This document shows positions 1 to 10,366 of a DNA stretch of 64,000 nt, one piece after another. Made by a program: the position numbers and the translations under genes. The stretch lies in contig NZ_CP009451.1 of the NCBI RefSeq assembly GCF_000757825.1, forward strand, positions 3,720,001 to 3,784,000, in the 5' to 3' direction. Origin of the DNA: Cedecea neteri (GTDB taxonomy: Bacteria; Pseudomonadota; Gammaproteobacteria; Enterobacterales; Enterobacteriaceae). A model generated the notes under the pieces. The model was not told where the DNA came from. It saw only the letters and a program-made list of their open reading frames with translations, and did no database searches. The number at the start of each line of letters is the position of its first letter. Position 1 is the first letter of the stretch.

Positions 1-320
1 ACCCATGAGGTGCCGGTGCAGGTCCGTTCTCTGTTTGAGATTTGGCGCGACGGCCAGTCTTCTTTGCTCAAACTCTCGGATGAGCGCACGCGCTACAGCA
101 AGCTTCAGCAATCAACCGACGGCGAGCTGGATACGCTGCGCGAGCAGCAGCAGCGCCTGCGCAGCCAGCTTGACCTCACCACGCGCAAGCTGGAAAACCT
201 TACCGATATTGAACGTCAGCTTTCAAGCCGCAAGCCGGGAAGCAATTTAGTGCCGGACACGCACAGTTCGGACGACAACGATGACGACGCTTCAAACAAA
301 TCGCAGCCGGAGGCAAAACC

Positions 321-324
<4 letters not shown>
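1..324 (+). CDS. qseG: QseG lipoprotein, C-terminal part
   Basis: The reading frame is open from the first base of the window, so the N-terminus and lipobox lie outside it. The visible 107 residues are rich in Glu, Gln and Arg, look like a helical coiled coil, and end in an acidic, Ser/Asp-rich tail. QseG (YfhG) is known as an outer-membrane lipoprotein that interacts with the sensor kinase GlrK. The stop codon overlaps the glrR start by four bases, as in the glrK-qseG-glrR operon. Identity rests on this context and on the tail, not on a full-length match. Confidence 0.85.
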
Positions 325-2062
<1,738 letters not shown>

Positions 2063-2073
2063 TGTAGATTTTT

Positions 2074-2127
2074 ACCCTCACCCTTGGGCAGAATCTGTCC
2101 TTTACCCCCTCGCCCCTTTGGGGAGAG
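2074..2127. repeat. Interspersed palindromic repeat, first half (interrupted)
   Basis: CCCTCACCC followed by CCCCTCGCCCC and GGGGAGAG is one arm of an enterobacterial intergenic palindromic repeat. An uninterrupted copy is at 34131-34222. The repeat breaks off at the IS110 element junction at 2126/2127 and resumes at 3326. Confidence 0.75.
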
Positions 2128-2142
2128 ATACCGTCTTGTCGG

Positions 2143-3102
2143 TTATCCGGCAAGCGGTATTTCAGCGTTAAATTCACGCCCTGATTTCACCACCCCATAA
2201 GCCAGCTGTAGCAGCTTTCTCATTCCTGCACACACGCGTTCTTTGCCTGTCTTCCCCCTGCTCGCCATCCGGGTCATCAGGTCTTTCACCACTTCATTAC
2301 ATCTTCCCGCCACTACCGTAGGCATATACAGCACGCTACGCAGCTCACGGCTCCCCACTTTTGACAACCTGCTCTTTCCCTTCCACATCCCGGACTCACA
2401 ACGTCGTGGGTTCAGCCCTGCATAAGCCACCAGAGCCTTACTGCTCCTGAACCGCCTCAGGTTTCCCGCGAAGGCCAGAAGACTCGTACTCAGCACATCT
2501 CCCACTCCCGGGATACTCTCCAGCAGCGCTTTGTCTTTTCTCAGGTCCGGGTCATCATCAATGTGCTGTCTGATTTTCTTTTTGGTTTCTTTTATCAGTT
2601 CATCCAGCGTGGCGATGTGCTCTTTTAACGAGCCAGTGATGACCTCATCTGCGGCCTCCAGCCTGTTCTCTTCCATCTGACGCATCTCTTCAAGATTTTT
2701 AAGATGCCGCACCAGCGCGGTCAGCTGTCGCTGGCTGAGAGGAGCCGGATGCCATTGGGCTGGCTGATACAGGGCACAATACCGTGCTATCAGGGCGGCA
2801 TCGCTTTTATCCGTTTTGTTTCGGGTCAGTTCGGTGTTACTGAAGGCATGAATGCGGGCAGGGTTTTCCAGGCTGACGCGATAGCCGCCATCGGACAATG
2901 CCGTGGCGAGTTCCGTGCTGTAGCTGCCCGTCGCTTCCATACAGACATGACAGTCCCCAAAGCGGGTCAGCCAGTGAATAAACTCACGACATCCCGCAGG
3001 CGTGTTAGCAAACTTTTTAGTTTTGTATTTCTGACCAGGCAGCAGGACAGCGACATCAAATTTTAGCTTAGCAATATCAACGCCGACAGAAGTGAGGGTC
3101 AT
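2143..3102 (-). CDS. IS110-family DEDD recombinase (transposase)
   Basis: The 319-residue protein has an N-terminal RuvC-like DEDD domain. Candidate acidic residues are Asp9 (GVDIAK), Glu56 (CMEATGSY), Asp98 and Asp101 (TDKSDAALIARY). The C-terminal transposase_20 domain contains IPGVG and a serine-containing motif (GKSRLSKVGSREL) of the kind that holds the catalytic serine of IS110 recombinases. There is no frameshift or internal stop, so the gene appears intact. Its 5' non-coding region holds the predicted bridge RNA, which is the arrangement of the IS110 group rather than the IS1111 group. The element may still be mobile. Confidence 0.95.
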   Translation of the reverse strand: MTLTSVGVDIAKLKFDVAVLLPGQKYKTKKFANTPAGCREFIHWLTRFGDCHVCMEATGSYSTELATALSDGGYRVSLENPARIHAFSNTELTRNKTDKSDAALIARYCALYQPAQWHPAPLSQRQLTALVRHLKNLEEMRQMEENRLEAADEVITGSLKEHIATLDELIKETKKKIRQHIDDDPDLRKDKALLESIPGVGDVLSTSLLAFAGNLRRFRSSKALVAYAGLNPRRCESGMWKGKSRLSKVGSRELRSVLYMPTVVAGRCNEVVKDLMTRMASRGKTGKERVCAGMRKLLQLAYGVVKSGREFNAEIPLAG

Positions 3103-3112
3103 CTGATTCTCC

Positions 3113-3290
3113 GTAACCTTATGAATAATATCGCCAGACCATCCTTATATGTGGGTGCTCAGAGGCACAGGATACCGTTCGGTCTTGAGGCGACAGGGAA
3201 TAAGGTTGCCGGGGCATAATCTCTCCCACGGGCTCGGAAGCACCAGGGCCAGGGGATGCTCACCGGCAACCTCCCGATGATCAGTCGGGG
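3113..3290 (-). ncRNA. Predicted IS110 bridge RNA
   Basis: Read on the minus strand, this 178-nt stretch has a 5' stem-loop (arms at 3273-3277 and 3285-3289) and two looped stems. The first is closed by nine perfect pairs (3204-3212 with 3263-3271). Its loop has CCCTGGCCCT on the 5' side, which pairs with the left target over ten positions, two of them G-U or G-T wobbles. GGGAGAG on the 3' side pairs perfectly with the right target. The second is closed by AACCTTAT/ATAAGGTT and AGACC/GGTCT. Its loop carries ACGGTATC, identical to the element's right end plus the core C, and ATATAAG, which pairs with the left end. This guide order matches the IS621 bridge RNA. All of this was read by eye and not folded computationally. 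Confidence 0.82.
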
Positions 3291-3325
3291 ATCTTCCCCG
3301 CACTGGCGGGGAAGTTCAAGACATA

Positions 3326-3343
3326 AGGGCTGGGGTGAGGGGC
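3326..3343. repeat. Interspersed palindromic repeat, second half
   Basis: GGCTGGGGTGAGGGG is the distal arm of the repeat interrupted by the IS110 element. With 2074-2127 it restores a CCCTCACCC...GGGTGAGGG palindrome. It ends just before the hmp stop codon. Confidence 0.7.
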
Positions 3344-3355
3344 ATCCGTACTGAA

Positions 3356-4546
3356 CTACATCACCTTGTGCGGGCCAAAACACTCATAGTGAATGCTGTC
3401 TTTATCCACGCCAATCTTCACCAGCTGTTCTGCGGCAAAACGCATAAAGTTGATCGGGCCGCAGAGATAAAACTGCATCGCCGGGTCGCTTAATTTCCCT
3501 TCAATTTCCAGCAAGTTCATCAACCCCGTGCGGTTAAAGCGCGCCAGTTCACGATCCTCTGCGGACGGCTCGCGGTACCAGACGTGGCTTTCAAACTTCG
3601 GCAGCTTAGCGCCAAGCCCTTTCACTTCCTCGTTGAACGCGTGGACCCCGCCGTGTTCGGCAGCGTGCAGCCAGTTTACCTGTGCCTGATGGCCGCTGTT
3701 CGCCAGCGTATCCAGCATCGCAAGCATTGGCGTTTGGCCCACGCCTGCGGAGATCAGCGTCACCGGCGTTTCTGGTTTAACGTCCATGAAAAAATCCCCT
3801 GCCGGCGAGGCAAGATGCACCCGATCCCCGGCCTGAGCGTGATTGTGCAGCCAGTTTGAGACCATGCCCTTATCTTCACGCTTCACGGCGATACGGTAGC
3901 TTTTACCGTTCGGCTGGCGGGTCAAAGAATACTGGCGAATTTCCTGATGCGGGAAACCGGCGGGCTTCAGCCAGACGCCAAGGTATTGTCCTGGCTGATA
4001 ATCTGCCACCGGGCCGCCGTCGAGCGGAATCAGTTCAAAGCTGGCGATCAGCGAGCTTTGTTCCTTTTTCTCAACGATGGTGAAGGGACGAGTGCCTTCC
4101 CAACCGCCCTGCTTAGCGGCGTTATCCTGGTAAATCTCCGACTCGCGGTTAATGAAGACCTGAGCCAGCACGCCGTAGGCTTTACCCCACGCGTCCAGCA
4201 CTTCCTGCCCCGGGCTGAACATCTCGTCCAGGGTTGCCAGCAGGTGGCCGCCCACGATGTTGTACTGCTCGGGTTGGATCTGGAAGGTGGTGTGCTTCTG
4301 GGCGATTTTCTCCACGGCAGGCAGCAGCGCGGCCAGGTTTTCAATGTTTGCCGCATAGGCGCAAATAGCGTTGAACAGCGCTTCACGCTGGTCGCCGTTG
4401 CGCTGGTTGCTCATATTAAAAATCTCTTTCAGCTCAGGGTTATGGCTGAACATACGCTCGTAGAAGTGGGCGGTGAGCTTGGGGCCGGTGGCGGCCAGCA
4501 GAGGGATAGTCGACTTAACAACGGCGATGGTTTGTGCGTCTAGCAT
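3356..4546 (-). CDS. hmp: Flavohemoglobin, nitric oxide dioxygenase
   Basis: The 396-residue protein converts NO and O2 to nitrate using NAD(P)H, FAD and haem in the cytoplasm. The globin domain has Tyr29 and the proximal His85 in IAQKHTTF. The ferredoxin-reductase part has the FAD motif RQYSLT and the nucleotide-binding GVGQTPML, and ends in the family motif [10 protein letters not shown] chose the ATG at 4546 (MLDAQTI); a longer frame from 4594 would add 16 residues encoded within the NsrR operator. The gene is divergent from glyA, as in E. coli, and its 3' end abuts the repeat that received the IS110 element. Confidence 0.97.
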   Translation of the reverse strand: MLDAQTIAVVKSTIPLLAATGPKLTAHFYERMFSHNPELKEIFNMSNQRNGDQREALFNAICAYAANIENLAALLPAVEKIAQKHTTFQIQPEQYNIVGGHLLATLDEMFSPGQEVLDAWGKAYGVLAQVFINRESEIYQDNAAKQGGWEGTRPFTIVEKKEQSSLIASFELIPLDGGPVADYQPGQYLGVWLKPAGFPHQEIRQYSLTRQPNGKSYRIAVKREDKGMVSNWLHNHAQAGDRVHLASPAGDFFMDVKPETPVTLISAGVGQTPMLAMLDTLANSGHQAQVNWLHAAEHGGVHAFNEEVKGLGAKLPKFESHVWYREPSAEDRELARFNRTGLMNLLEIEGKLSDPAMQFYLCGPINFMRFAAEQLVKIGVDKDSIHYECFGPHKVM

Positions 4547-4574
4547 GGCGGTCTCCATAAACAGCGTAGTGTAT

Positions 4575-4597
4575 AAATTGCATTTTAAATGCATCTT
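4575..4597. promoter_or_regulatory. NsrR operator upstream of hmp
   Basis: The 23-base near-palindrome contains TGCATTTTAAATGCA flanked by AA and TT. It fits the established NsrR pattern of two ATGCAT-type half sites separated by an A/T spacer. It lies about 30 bases upstream of the hmp start, so NO-sensitive repression of hmp by NsrR is expected. Confidence 0.85.
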
Positions 4598-4739
4598 ATA
4601 GAAATGGCCTTATGTTGTAAATGGGTTATCGTTGTTAACGACTGAGGTCACAGAACATGAAAAATACGCATCTCGTTGATGAAGAAATATCCGGCAAAAA
4701 AGCGCTTCTTTTATTGCCTGAAAGCCTGATTTCATGCCT

Positions 4740-4755
4740 GGGTAATCGTTTGCGT
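4740..4755. promoter_or_regulatory. PurR operator upstream of glyA
   Basis: GGGTAATCGTTTGCGT read on the other strand is ACGCAAACGATTACCC. It matches the PurR consensus at all fixed positions except the last. It lies about 120 bases before glyA, where PurR represses glyA in E. coli. The surrounding hmp-glyA gap (4598-4874) holds no other gene I can support. Confidence 0.75.
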
Positions 4756-4874
4756 AAAAACCTCTGTCAAGCCCTATCACCGGGAAGGGTTTCGGTTTAC
4801 ACTGTTGCCCGTCGCCCAAAAGGGCCCCCTCATTGCAGTAAAATTTTTACCGTTAGCTGAGTCAGGAGATGCGA

Positions 4875-6128
4875 ATGTTAAAGCGTGAAATGAACATTGC
4901 CGATTATGATGCCGAGCTGTGGCAGGCCATGGAGCAAGAGAAAGTACGTCAGGAAGAGCACATTGAACTGATCGCCTCCGAAAACTACACCAGCCCGCGC
5001 GTGATGCAGGCTCAGGGTTCTCAGCTGACAAACAAATATGCTGAAGGTTACCCAGGCAAGCGCTACTACGGCGGTTGCGAATATGTGGATATCGTCGAGC
5101 AGCTGGCTATCGACCGTGCCAAAGAGCTGTTTGGCGCAGACTATGCGAACGTGCAGCCGCACTCCGGCTCCCAGGCTAACTTCGCGGTATACACCGCGCT
5201 GCTGCAGCCGGGCGATACCGTGCTGGGTATGAATCTGGCGCAGGGCGGCCACCTGACTCACGGCTCCCCGGTTAACTTCTCCGGCAAACTGTACAACATC
5301 ATTCCTTACGGTATTGATGAGTCCGGTAAAATTGACTACGAAGACATGGCTAAGCAGGCTAAAGAGCACAAGCCGAAGATGATCATCGGCGGCTTCTCTG
5401 CCTACTCCGGCGTGGTTGACTGGGCAAAAATGCGTGAAATCGCAGACAGCATCGGTGCTTACCTGTTCGTTGACATGGCACACGTTGCGGGTCTGATTGC
5501 CGCAGACGTTTACCCGAACCCGGTGCCACACGCTCACGTTGTGACCACCACCACCCACAAAACCCTGGCGGGTCCACGCGGTGGCCTGATCCTGGCGAAG
5601 GGCGGCGACGAAGATCTTTATAAGAAACTGAACTCTGCCGTATTCCCAAGCGCGCAGGGCGGCCCGCTGATGCACGTTATCGCGGCCAAAGCCGTGGCGC
5701 TGAAAGAAGCCATGGAGCCAGAGTTCAAGGTTTACCAGCAGCAGGTTGCCAAAAACGCCAAAGCGATGGTGGAAGTGTTCCTGAACCGTGGCTACAAAGT
5801 GGTCTCCGGCGGGACTGAAAACCACCTGTTCCTGCTGGATCTGGTGGACAAAAACCTGACCGGTAAAGAAGCTGACGCTGCCCTGGGCCGCGCCAACATC
5901 ACCGTGAACAAAAACAGCGTGCCAAACGATCCGAAGAGCCCGTTCGTGACTTCCGGTATCCGTATCGGTTCTCCGGCTGTCACTCGCCGCGGTTTCAAAG
6001 AAGCAGAAGTGAAAGAGCTGGCTGGCTGGATGTGTGACGTTCTGGACAACATCAATGACGAAGCGGTGATCGAGCGCGTCAAAGGTAAAGTGCTGGATAT
6101 CTGTGCCCGCTTCCCGGTTTACGCATAA
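4875..6128 (+). CDS. glyA: Serine hydroxymethyltransferase
   Basis: GlyA interconverts serine and glycine using tetrahydrofolate and pyridoxal phosphate, and supplies one-carbon units. The 417 residues match the family length when started at [12 protein letters not shown]; the ATG two codons earlier lies within the AGGAG-proximal leader and was not used. The PLP lysine is in the motif [13 protein letters not shown]. The N-terminal [11 protein letters not shown] and [14 protein letters not shown] motifs are intact. A rho-independent terminator follows directly. Confidence 0.98.
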   Translation: MLKREMNIADYDAELWQAMEQEKVRQEEHIELIASENYTSPRVMQAQGSQLTNKYAEGYPGKRYYGGCEYVDIVEQLAIDRAKELFGADYANVQPHSGSQANFAVYTALLQPGDTVLGMNLAQGGHLTHGSPVNFSGKLYNIIPYGIDESGKIDYEDMAKQAKEHKPKMIIGGFSAYSGVVDWAKMREIADSIGAYLFVDMAHVAGLIAADVYPNPVPHAHVVTTTTHKTLAGPRGGLILAKGGDEDLYKKLNSAVFPSAQGGPLMHVIAAKAVALKEAMEPEFKVYQQQVAKNAKAMVEVFLNRGYKVVSGGTENHLFLLDLVDKNLTGKEADAALGRANITVNKNSVPNDPKSPFVTSGIRIGSPAVTRRGFKEAEVKELAGWMCDVLDNINDEAVIERVKGKVLDICARFPVYA

Positions 6129-6147
6129 CCGTTAAGCTGAAATGTAG

Positions 6148-6175
6148 AAGGCTCCCGATTGGGAGCCTTTTTTAT
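6148..6175 (+). terminator. glyA terminator
   Basis: AAGGCTCCC-GATT-GGGAGCCTT followed by a run of T forms a classic rho-independent terminator 20 bases after the glyA stop. It also lies at the 3' end of the convergent minus-strand SIS gene. Confidence 0.9.
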
Positions 6176-6771
6176 TTCCGCTGGCTGAGCGTCAGCCCGA
6201 CGTCTCCACCGGGATGAACCGCCAGCAGCGTCTCTTTCGAGTAGCCGCTCTCGCTCATCAGGCAGGCGCAGGCGGCATCAAAGATCGCCAGCACCAGGAT
6301 TATCGACGTGGTCGCCAGCATGTTCAGCGGATCCATTTCGTTCTTCACGCCGGTGGATATCACCAGCCTGGCCGCTGTGGCGATGGCCGAATTCGGGTTT
6401 TCCGTTACGCTGATGAGCGGCACGTTTCTGGCCGCCAGGCCTGGCAGCAGACGCGTTAGCTCGTCAGAATTTCCGCCGCGCGAAAGCATAATCATCAGAT
6501 CGTCTTCACGTAAAAAACCTAAATCGCCATGGGCTGCATCCGTTGCGCTGAGATAAATCGCCGGGCGTTCCACACAGGCGAGCATATGGGCAATTTTTCT
6601 CGCCGCGATGCCGGAGGTGCCTACGCCGGTGACCACAATCTTGCCTTTGCAGTTTCTCAGTTCGGCCAGCAAGGCGAGCCACTGCGGCTCATCCAGATGG
6701 TGTTCCAGCGCCGCAAGTTCGCGGCTGCAGGTTTCCCACGCGTTTACGGCCTGTTGCCAGGAGGCACTCAT
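6172..6771 (-). CDS. SIS-domain sugar-phosphate isomerase, KdsD/GutQ-like without CBS domains
   Basis: The 199-residue protein is a single SIS domain. It has the phosphosugar loop VTGVGTSGIAARKIA, then AAHGDLGFL, SRGGNSDE and the terminal signature HPGGDVG. These motifs resemble the catalytic half of arabinose-5-phosphate isomerases KdsD and GutQ, but the two CBS domains of those enzymes are absent. Its start overlaps the stop of the pentulose kinase gene (ATGA), so the two are probably translated together. A role in converting the kinase product, for example a ketose phosphate to an aldose phosphate, is inference. A 6-phospho-3-hexuloisomerase-like activity is an alternative. Confidence 0.8.
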   Translation of the reverse strand: MSASWQQAVNAWETCSRELAALEHHLDEPQWLALLAELRNCKGKIVVTGVGTSGIAARKIAHMLACVERPAIYLSATDAAHGDLGFLREDDLMIMLSRGGNSDELTRLLPGLAARNVPLISVTENPNSAIATAARLVISTGVKNEMDPLNMLATTSIILVLAIFDAACACLMSESGYSKETLLAVHPGGDVGLTLSQRK

Positions 6772-8405
6772 GCATCCTCCTGCATCAGCTGGCGATACTT
6801 CATGTGGTCGAGATACATCTCGTGGAACACTTTGTATTTGCGGTCGTAGTACTGCTTGATGCGGTTGGTTTGCGGCGTGACCGTTTTACCGATGCGGCTC
6901 ATCACCGACATGGCTTCGGGGAAGGAGTCAAACACGCCTGCCGCCACGGTGCCCATCATTGCGCTGCCCAGCAGCATCGCCTCGCTCTCTTCCGGCAGCA
7001 GCATGGCGCAGCCGGTGGCGTTGGCGTGTTCCTGAACGAAGATTGGATTTTTGGTGCCGCCGCCGCTCGCCATGACGGTGTCGATGGTGTAGCCGCTGTG
7101 GTTCATGGTTTCGATAATATGGCGGGTGCCGAGCGCGATGGCCTGAATCGTGGCCAGGTACTGCAGGGCCATATCTTCCGGCGTGCGGGAAAGCTTCAGC
7201 CCGCTGATGACGCCGGTCAGCGTCGGGTTAGCGCGCGGTGAGCGGTTGCCGTGGAAGTAGGGCAGGATGTGCATATCCTTCGTCAGGAAGGCGATGTTCT
7301 CCGGCTCACCGGCCATTTTGCGCAGCAGGGCGTTCAGCTGTTCATAAATAGTCTGGCCCTGAGCCTTCGCCTGGGCAAGCAGCGTTTCATAGCATGGGTG
7401 AGACTGAATAATATGGTCGATCAGCGCCCCGGTAGCCGACTGGCCGCCTTCGTTGAGCCAGTAGCCCGGCAGCACCGCAGAATAATACGGCCCCCAAACG
7501 CCGTTGATAAAGCGCGCCTCTTTTGAAATCGCCATATGGCCGGTAGAGGTGCCTCCGATCAGCGCCACGCGGCGGTCAAAGTCTGCCACTTCACCTGAAA
7601 CGCCGCAGGCGCCGAGTGTGCCGAGCGTGCCCGCATGAGCATCGATAATAGAAACGCTGACGGCGGTACCGGCAATCAGTCCCATTTCGCTTGCGGCACG
7701 CTGGGTCAGGCCGTGGCCCAGCGGTTCGCCCATGGTTTTCACATAGCGACCAATTTTTTCCGCATCATGCTCCAGCAAATCTTCCAGCCCAATCTGGCGG
7801 AAGTAGCTGCTGTCCCATTTGTCTTCGTGGCCCATATAGGTCCATTTACAAACGGTGGAGCAGAGCGAGCGGGTATCATCCCCGGTGGCGCGCCAGGTCA
7901 GGAAATCCGGCAGGTCAAAATAGTAGCCCGCGTTCGACCAGGTATTCGGCATGTGCTGCTTGAGCCACAGTAGTTTTGGCGTTTGCATCTCCGGGGAAAT
8001 AATCCCGCCCACGTAATCCAGCACGCGGTGGTGCAGGGCATTAATCCTGTCGGCCTGGGTAATGGCGCGGTGATCCATCCAAACGATGATGTTTTGTTCG
8101 CTGCGCCCGGAAGGGCTGACGGTCAGCGGTTTGCCTTCTTTATCCAGCACCACCAGAGAACAGGTGGCGTCGAAGCCCAGCCCCTTAACCTGAATCGGGT
8201 TAATATCGGCCTGGTTTACTGCATCCCGCACCGCGTTGCAGACCGCCTGCCAGATATTGTCCGAGGATTGCTCGACGAAATCCGCCTGCGGGCGATAAAG
8301 CTCTATTGCCCGGCTGGCCTGGCCTACCATTCTGCCATTCAGATCAAAGACGCCCGCGCGGGCGCTCCCCGTCCCTACATCCACCCCAATGAAGTAACTC
8401 GCCAT
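6768..8405 (-). CDS. FGGY-family pentulose kinase
   Basis: The 545-residue protein has the N-terminal ATPase fold start GVDVGTGSARAGVFD, the GLGFDATCSLVVLD segment and an IVWMDHRA motif. Two further motifs, SPEMQTPKLLWLK and LPDFLTWRATGD, are typical of the ribulokinase-like FGGY pentulose kinase group. The C-terminal half has ASGGGTKNPIFVQ, the usual nucleotide-binding region. It should phosphorylate a ketopentose or similar sugar brought in by the adjacent ABC transporter; the exact substrate cannot be read from the sequence. The gene lies 16 bases after the permease stop and overlaps the SIS gene downstream. Confidence 0.87.
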   Translation of the reverse strand: MASYFIGVDVGTGSARAGVFDLNGRMVGQASRAIELYRPQADFVEQSSDNIWQAVCNAVRDAVNQADINPIQVKGLGFDATCSLVVLDKEGKPLTVSPSGRSEQNIIVWMDHRAITQADRINALHHRVLDYVGGIISPEMQTPKLLWLKQHMPNTWSNAGYYFDLPDFLTWRATGDDTRSLCSTVCKWTYMGHEDKWDSSYFRQIGLEDLLEHDAEKIGRYVKTMGEPLGHGLTQRAASEMGLIAGTAVSVSIIDAHAGTLGTLGACGVSGEVADFDRRVALIGGTSTGHMAISKEARFINGVWGPYYSAVLPGYWLNEGGQSATGALIDHIIQSHPCYETLLAQAKAQGQTIYEQLNALLRKMAGEPENIAFLTKDMHILPYFHGNRSPRANPTLTGVISGLKLSRTPEDMALQYLATIQAIALGTRHIIETMNHSGYTIDTVMASGGGTKNPIFVQEHANATGCAMLLPEESEAMLLGSAMMGTVAAGVFDSFPEAMSVMSRIGKTVTPQTNRIKQYYDRKYKVFHEMYLDHMKYRQLMQEDA

Positions 8406-8421
8406 AATGATTCTCCTGAAC

Positions 8422-9375
8422 TCAGGCTTTACGATTCTGTAATGCGATAAAGAGGATCAGCACCGCGCCCCAGAGCGCCATGGTCAGATAACTGCTAATC
8501 CCCAGCAAATTAAAGCCACTTTCCAGCATTTGCAGCACGATGAGCGCCAGCACCAGGCCGATAACGCGGCCAAAACCGCCGTCCGGGTTAATGCCGCCCA
8601 GCACCGAGGCAAGGATGGTCACCAGCAGGTAAGACTCGCCGTACCCGGCTTTGGCCGAGTTGAATTTAGCCATCATCAGAATGGCGGCCACCCAGCCGAG
8701 CAGGGCGGAAATAACGTACACCGATATCTGCACCCGCACGGTGTTAACGCCGCTGTAGCGGGTCGCCTGTTCGTTGGAGCCGACTAGGTAGAGGCTGCGC
8801 CCGAGCGTGGTGTGCTCCAGCAGCACCCAGAGTAAAACGGCAACCAGCAGGAACAGCAGCAGCGCGACCGGGATCCCGAGCAGCGTGGCGTTGCCCAGGT
8901 ACTGAATTGCCGCCGGGAAGCCGGAAATCACCGTGCCGTTAGACAGCAAAATATTGAGGCCGGAAATCAGCGTCATGGTGCCGAGCGTGGCAAGGATAGG
9001 CGAAACGCCGACCCAGGCGACCAGCGCGCCGTTCAGCGTGCCGATTGCCACCGCCACGGCAATACCTGCCAGCAAAGCCAGCGCGAAGAACAGCGGGTTA
9101 TCCGGGTGGCTGACGATAATCGCCGCCATCACCAGCGAGCAGGCGTTCGCCCCGGCAATAATCGACAGGTTGATGCCGCCGGTCAGCATCGTCATTCCCA
9201 TGCCCAGCGCCAGCATGCCAAGAACAGGCAGCTGCGAACCGATGGACTGGAAGTTGGCGAGGCTAAAGAAACGCCCGCCCAGCAGCAGCGAAAACGCGAC
9301 GGCAACCACCACAATAATCACGCACTGCAGCCGGATGATGGCATCACCGGGTAAAAATCTGGCGAAGGTTTTCAT
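8422..9375 (-). CDS. Ribose/AI-2-type ABC transporter permease (second)
   Basis: The protein is a hydrophobic multi-helix member of the RbsC/LsrC/LsrD family. It has the family motifs GMTMLTGGINLS and VLGGINPDGGFG. I use the ATG at 9375 (MKTFARFLPG, 317 residues), which sits seven bases after a GGGAG ribosome-binding site and overlaps the preceding permease stop. A longer frame from 9408 would add 11 residues. It probably forms a heterodimeric channel with the permease encoded at 9377-10366, unlike the single permease of the E. coli yphDEF set. Confidence 0.88.
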   Translation of the reverse strand: MKTFARFLPGDAIIRLQCVIIVVVAVAFSLLLGGRFFSLANFQSIGSQLPVLGMLALGMGMTMLTGGINLSIIAGANACSLVMAAIIVSHPDNPLFFALALLAGIAVAVAIGTLNGALVAWVGVSPILATLGTMTLISGLNILLSNGTVISGFPAAIQYLGNATLLGIPVALLLFLLVAVLLWVLLEHTTLGRSLYLVGSNEQATRYSGVNTVRVQISVYVISALLGWVAAILMMAKFNSAKAGYGESYLLVTILASVLGGINPDGGFGRVIGLVLALIVLQMLESGFNLLGISSYLTMALWGAVLILFIALQNRKA

Positions 9376-9376
9376 C

Positions 9377-10366
9377 TCAAAGCTCCCTTGCGAGTTTGCG
9401 TTTTTCATTCCAGGCCGTGGCGCTGATGCTGACCAGGATAATCACGCCGCTGAACACGGCGTGCCAGTAGGAGGACACGCTCAGCAGCGTCAGGCCGTTT
9501 TGTAAGAAGGCCAGCAGGATAACCCCGAGCAGGGTGCCGGTGAGCGTCCCGCGCCCGCCGCTCATGCTTGTCCCGCCGAGAACCACCGCAGCCAGCACCG
9601 TCAGCTCAAAGCCCAGCAGCGAGTTAGGGGCGACGGACTGGGTTATCTGCGCCTGTACCACGGCGGCGATGCCGGCCAGAATGCCCATGTAGCCGTAGAC
9701 GTAAAAATGCAGCTTAAGCAGGTTCATCCCCAGACGAGATGCCGCCTCGCGGTTGCCGCCCATGGCATAAATCTGGCGGCCAGGGCGGGTGTAGTTCATC
9801 AGCACGGCGGTGAAGATAATCACCGCGGCCAGGCACAGCAGCGGCAGGGTTAACCCGTACTGATAGCCGTCTTTGGCGGTGAAAGAGAACCAGTTAATGC
9901 CGTTCATAAACCAGTCCGGGAAGCCGTACAGCCACGTGCCTTTGGTGAGGTAAACCAGCAGGCCGTAGTAAAGGTTGAGGGTGGCGATGGTAATGATGAT
10001 CGCCGGCACCCGCAGCCAGTAAACCAGGAAGCCGTTGATAAGCCCGAGCAGCAGCCCGACGGCGATAGACATCACCAGCGCCAGCGCAAAGTTGCCGCCG
10101 TGGGCGATAACCCAGCTTGCCATGACGTATTGGGCAATCGCGGTCATCGCCGGGAACGAGATATCAATCCCCCCGGAAATAAGCACCACGAACAGCCCAC
10201 AGGCCAGAATGCCGAGAATGGCGTAGCTAGTGGCGACGTCGGTCAGGTTACCGAGCGACAAAAACTCATCGGTGCTGATGCTCAGGCCAACGGCCAGCGC
10301 AATCACCAGCAGCCCAAGCCAGAATTCATGTTGCCCGAGCAGGCGGGAGAAACGAGGGTTATTCAT
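9377..10366 (-). CDS. Ribose/AI-2-type ABC transporter permease (first)
   Basis: This is a 329-residue integral membrane protein of the RbsC/LsrC family with the motifs VVLISGGIDISFPAM and VVLGGTSMSGGRGTLTGT. The ATG at 10366 lies within the end of the ATPase gene, giving an eight-base overlap and likely translational coupling. A start five codons upstream is possible but less well placed. It should form the inner-membrane channel together with the permease at 8422-9375. Confidence 0.9.
   Translation of the reverse strand: MNNPRFSRLLGQHEFWLGLLVIALAVGLSISTDEFLSLGNLTDVATSYAILGILACGLFVVLISGGIDISFPAMTAIAQYVMASWVIAHGGNFALALVMSIAVGLLLGLINGFLVYWLRVPAIIITIATLNLYYGLLVYLTKGTWLYGFPDWFMNGINWFSFTAKDGYQYGLTLPLLCLAAVIIFTAVLMNYTRPGRQIYAMGGNREAASRLGMNLLKLHFYVYGYMGILAGIAAVVQAQITQSVAPNSLLGFELTVLAAVVLGGTSMSGGRGTLTGTLLGVILLAFLQNGLTLLSVSSYWHAVFSGVIILVSISATAWNEKRKLAREL

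Larger units (their letters stand above)
2126..3325 (-). mobile_element. IS110-family insertion element, about 1.2 kb
   Basis: The boundaries were deduced by rejoining the flanks. On the minus strand the left flank ends CACCCCAGCC-CT and the right flank begins CT-CTCCCCAAAGGGG. Joined across one CT, they restore a normal copy of the interspersed repeat (compare CCCCGGCCCTCTCCCC at 34137). The element therefore has a CT core dinucleotide, no evident terminal inverted repeats and no longer target duplication, as in IS110-group elements such as IS621. It carries one transposase gene and a structured 5' non-coding region. Ends are precise to about two bases because CT occurs twice in tandem at the right flank. 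Confidence 0.85.

Noticed and set aside
2124..2125. Second CT (minus strand) as the IS110 core instead of the one at 2126-2127
   Set aside because: Joining the flanks there would leave the restored repeat two bases short of the intact copy at 34137-34152.
4657..4860. A 67-codon plus-strand frame in the hmp-glyA gap
   Set aside because: It runs through the PurR operator and the glyA promoter region, and its peptide has no recognised similarity.
4878..5825. A 315-codon minus-strand frame opposite glyA
   Set aside because: It mirrors the glyA codon pattern; no promoter or ribosome-binding site supports it.
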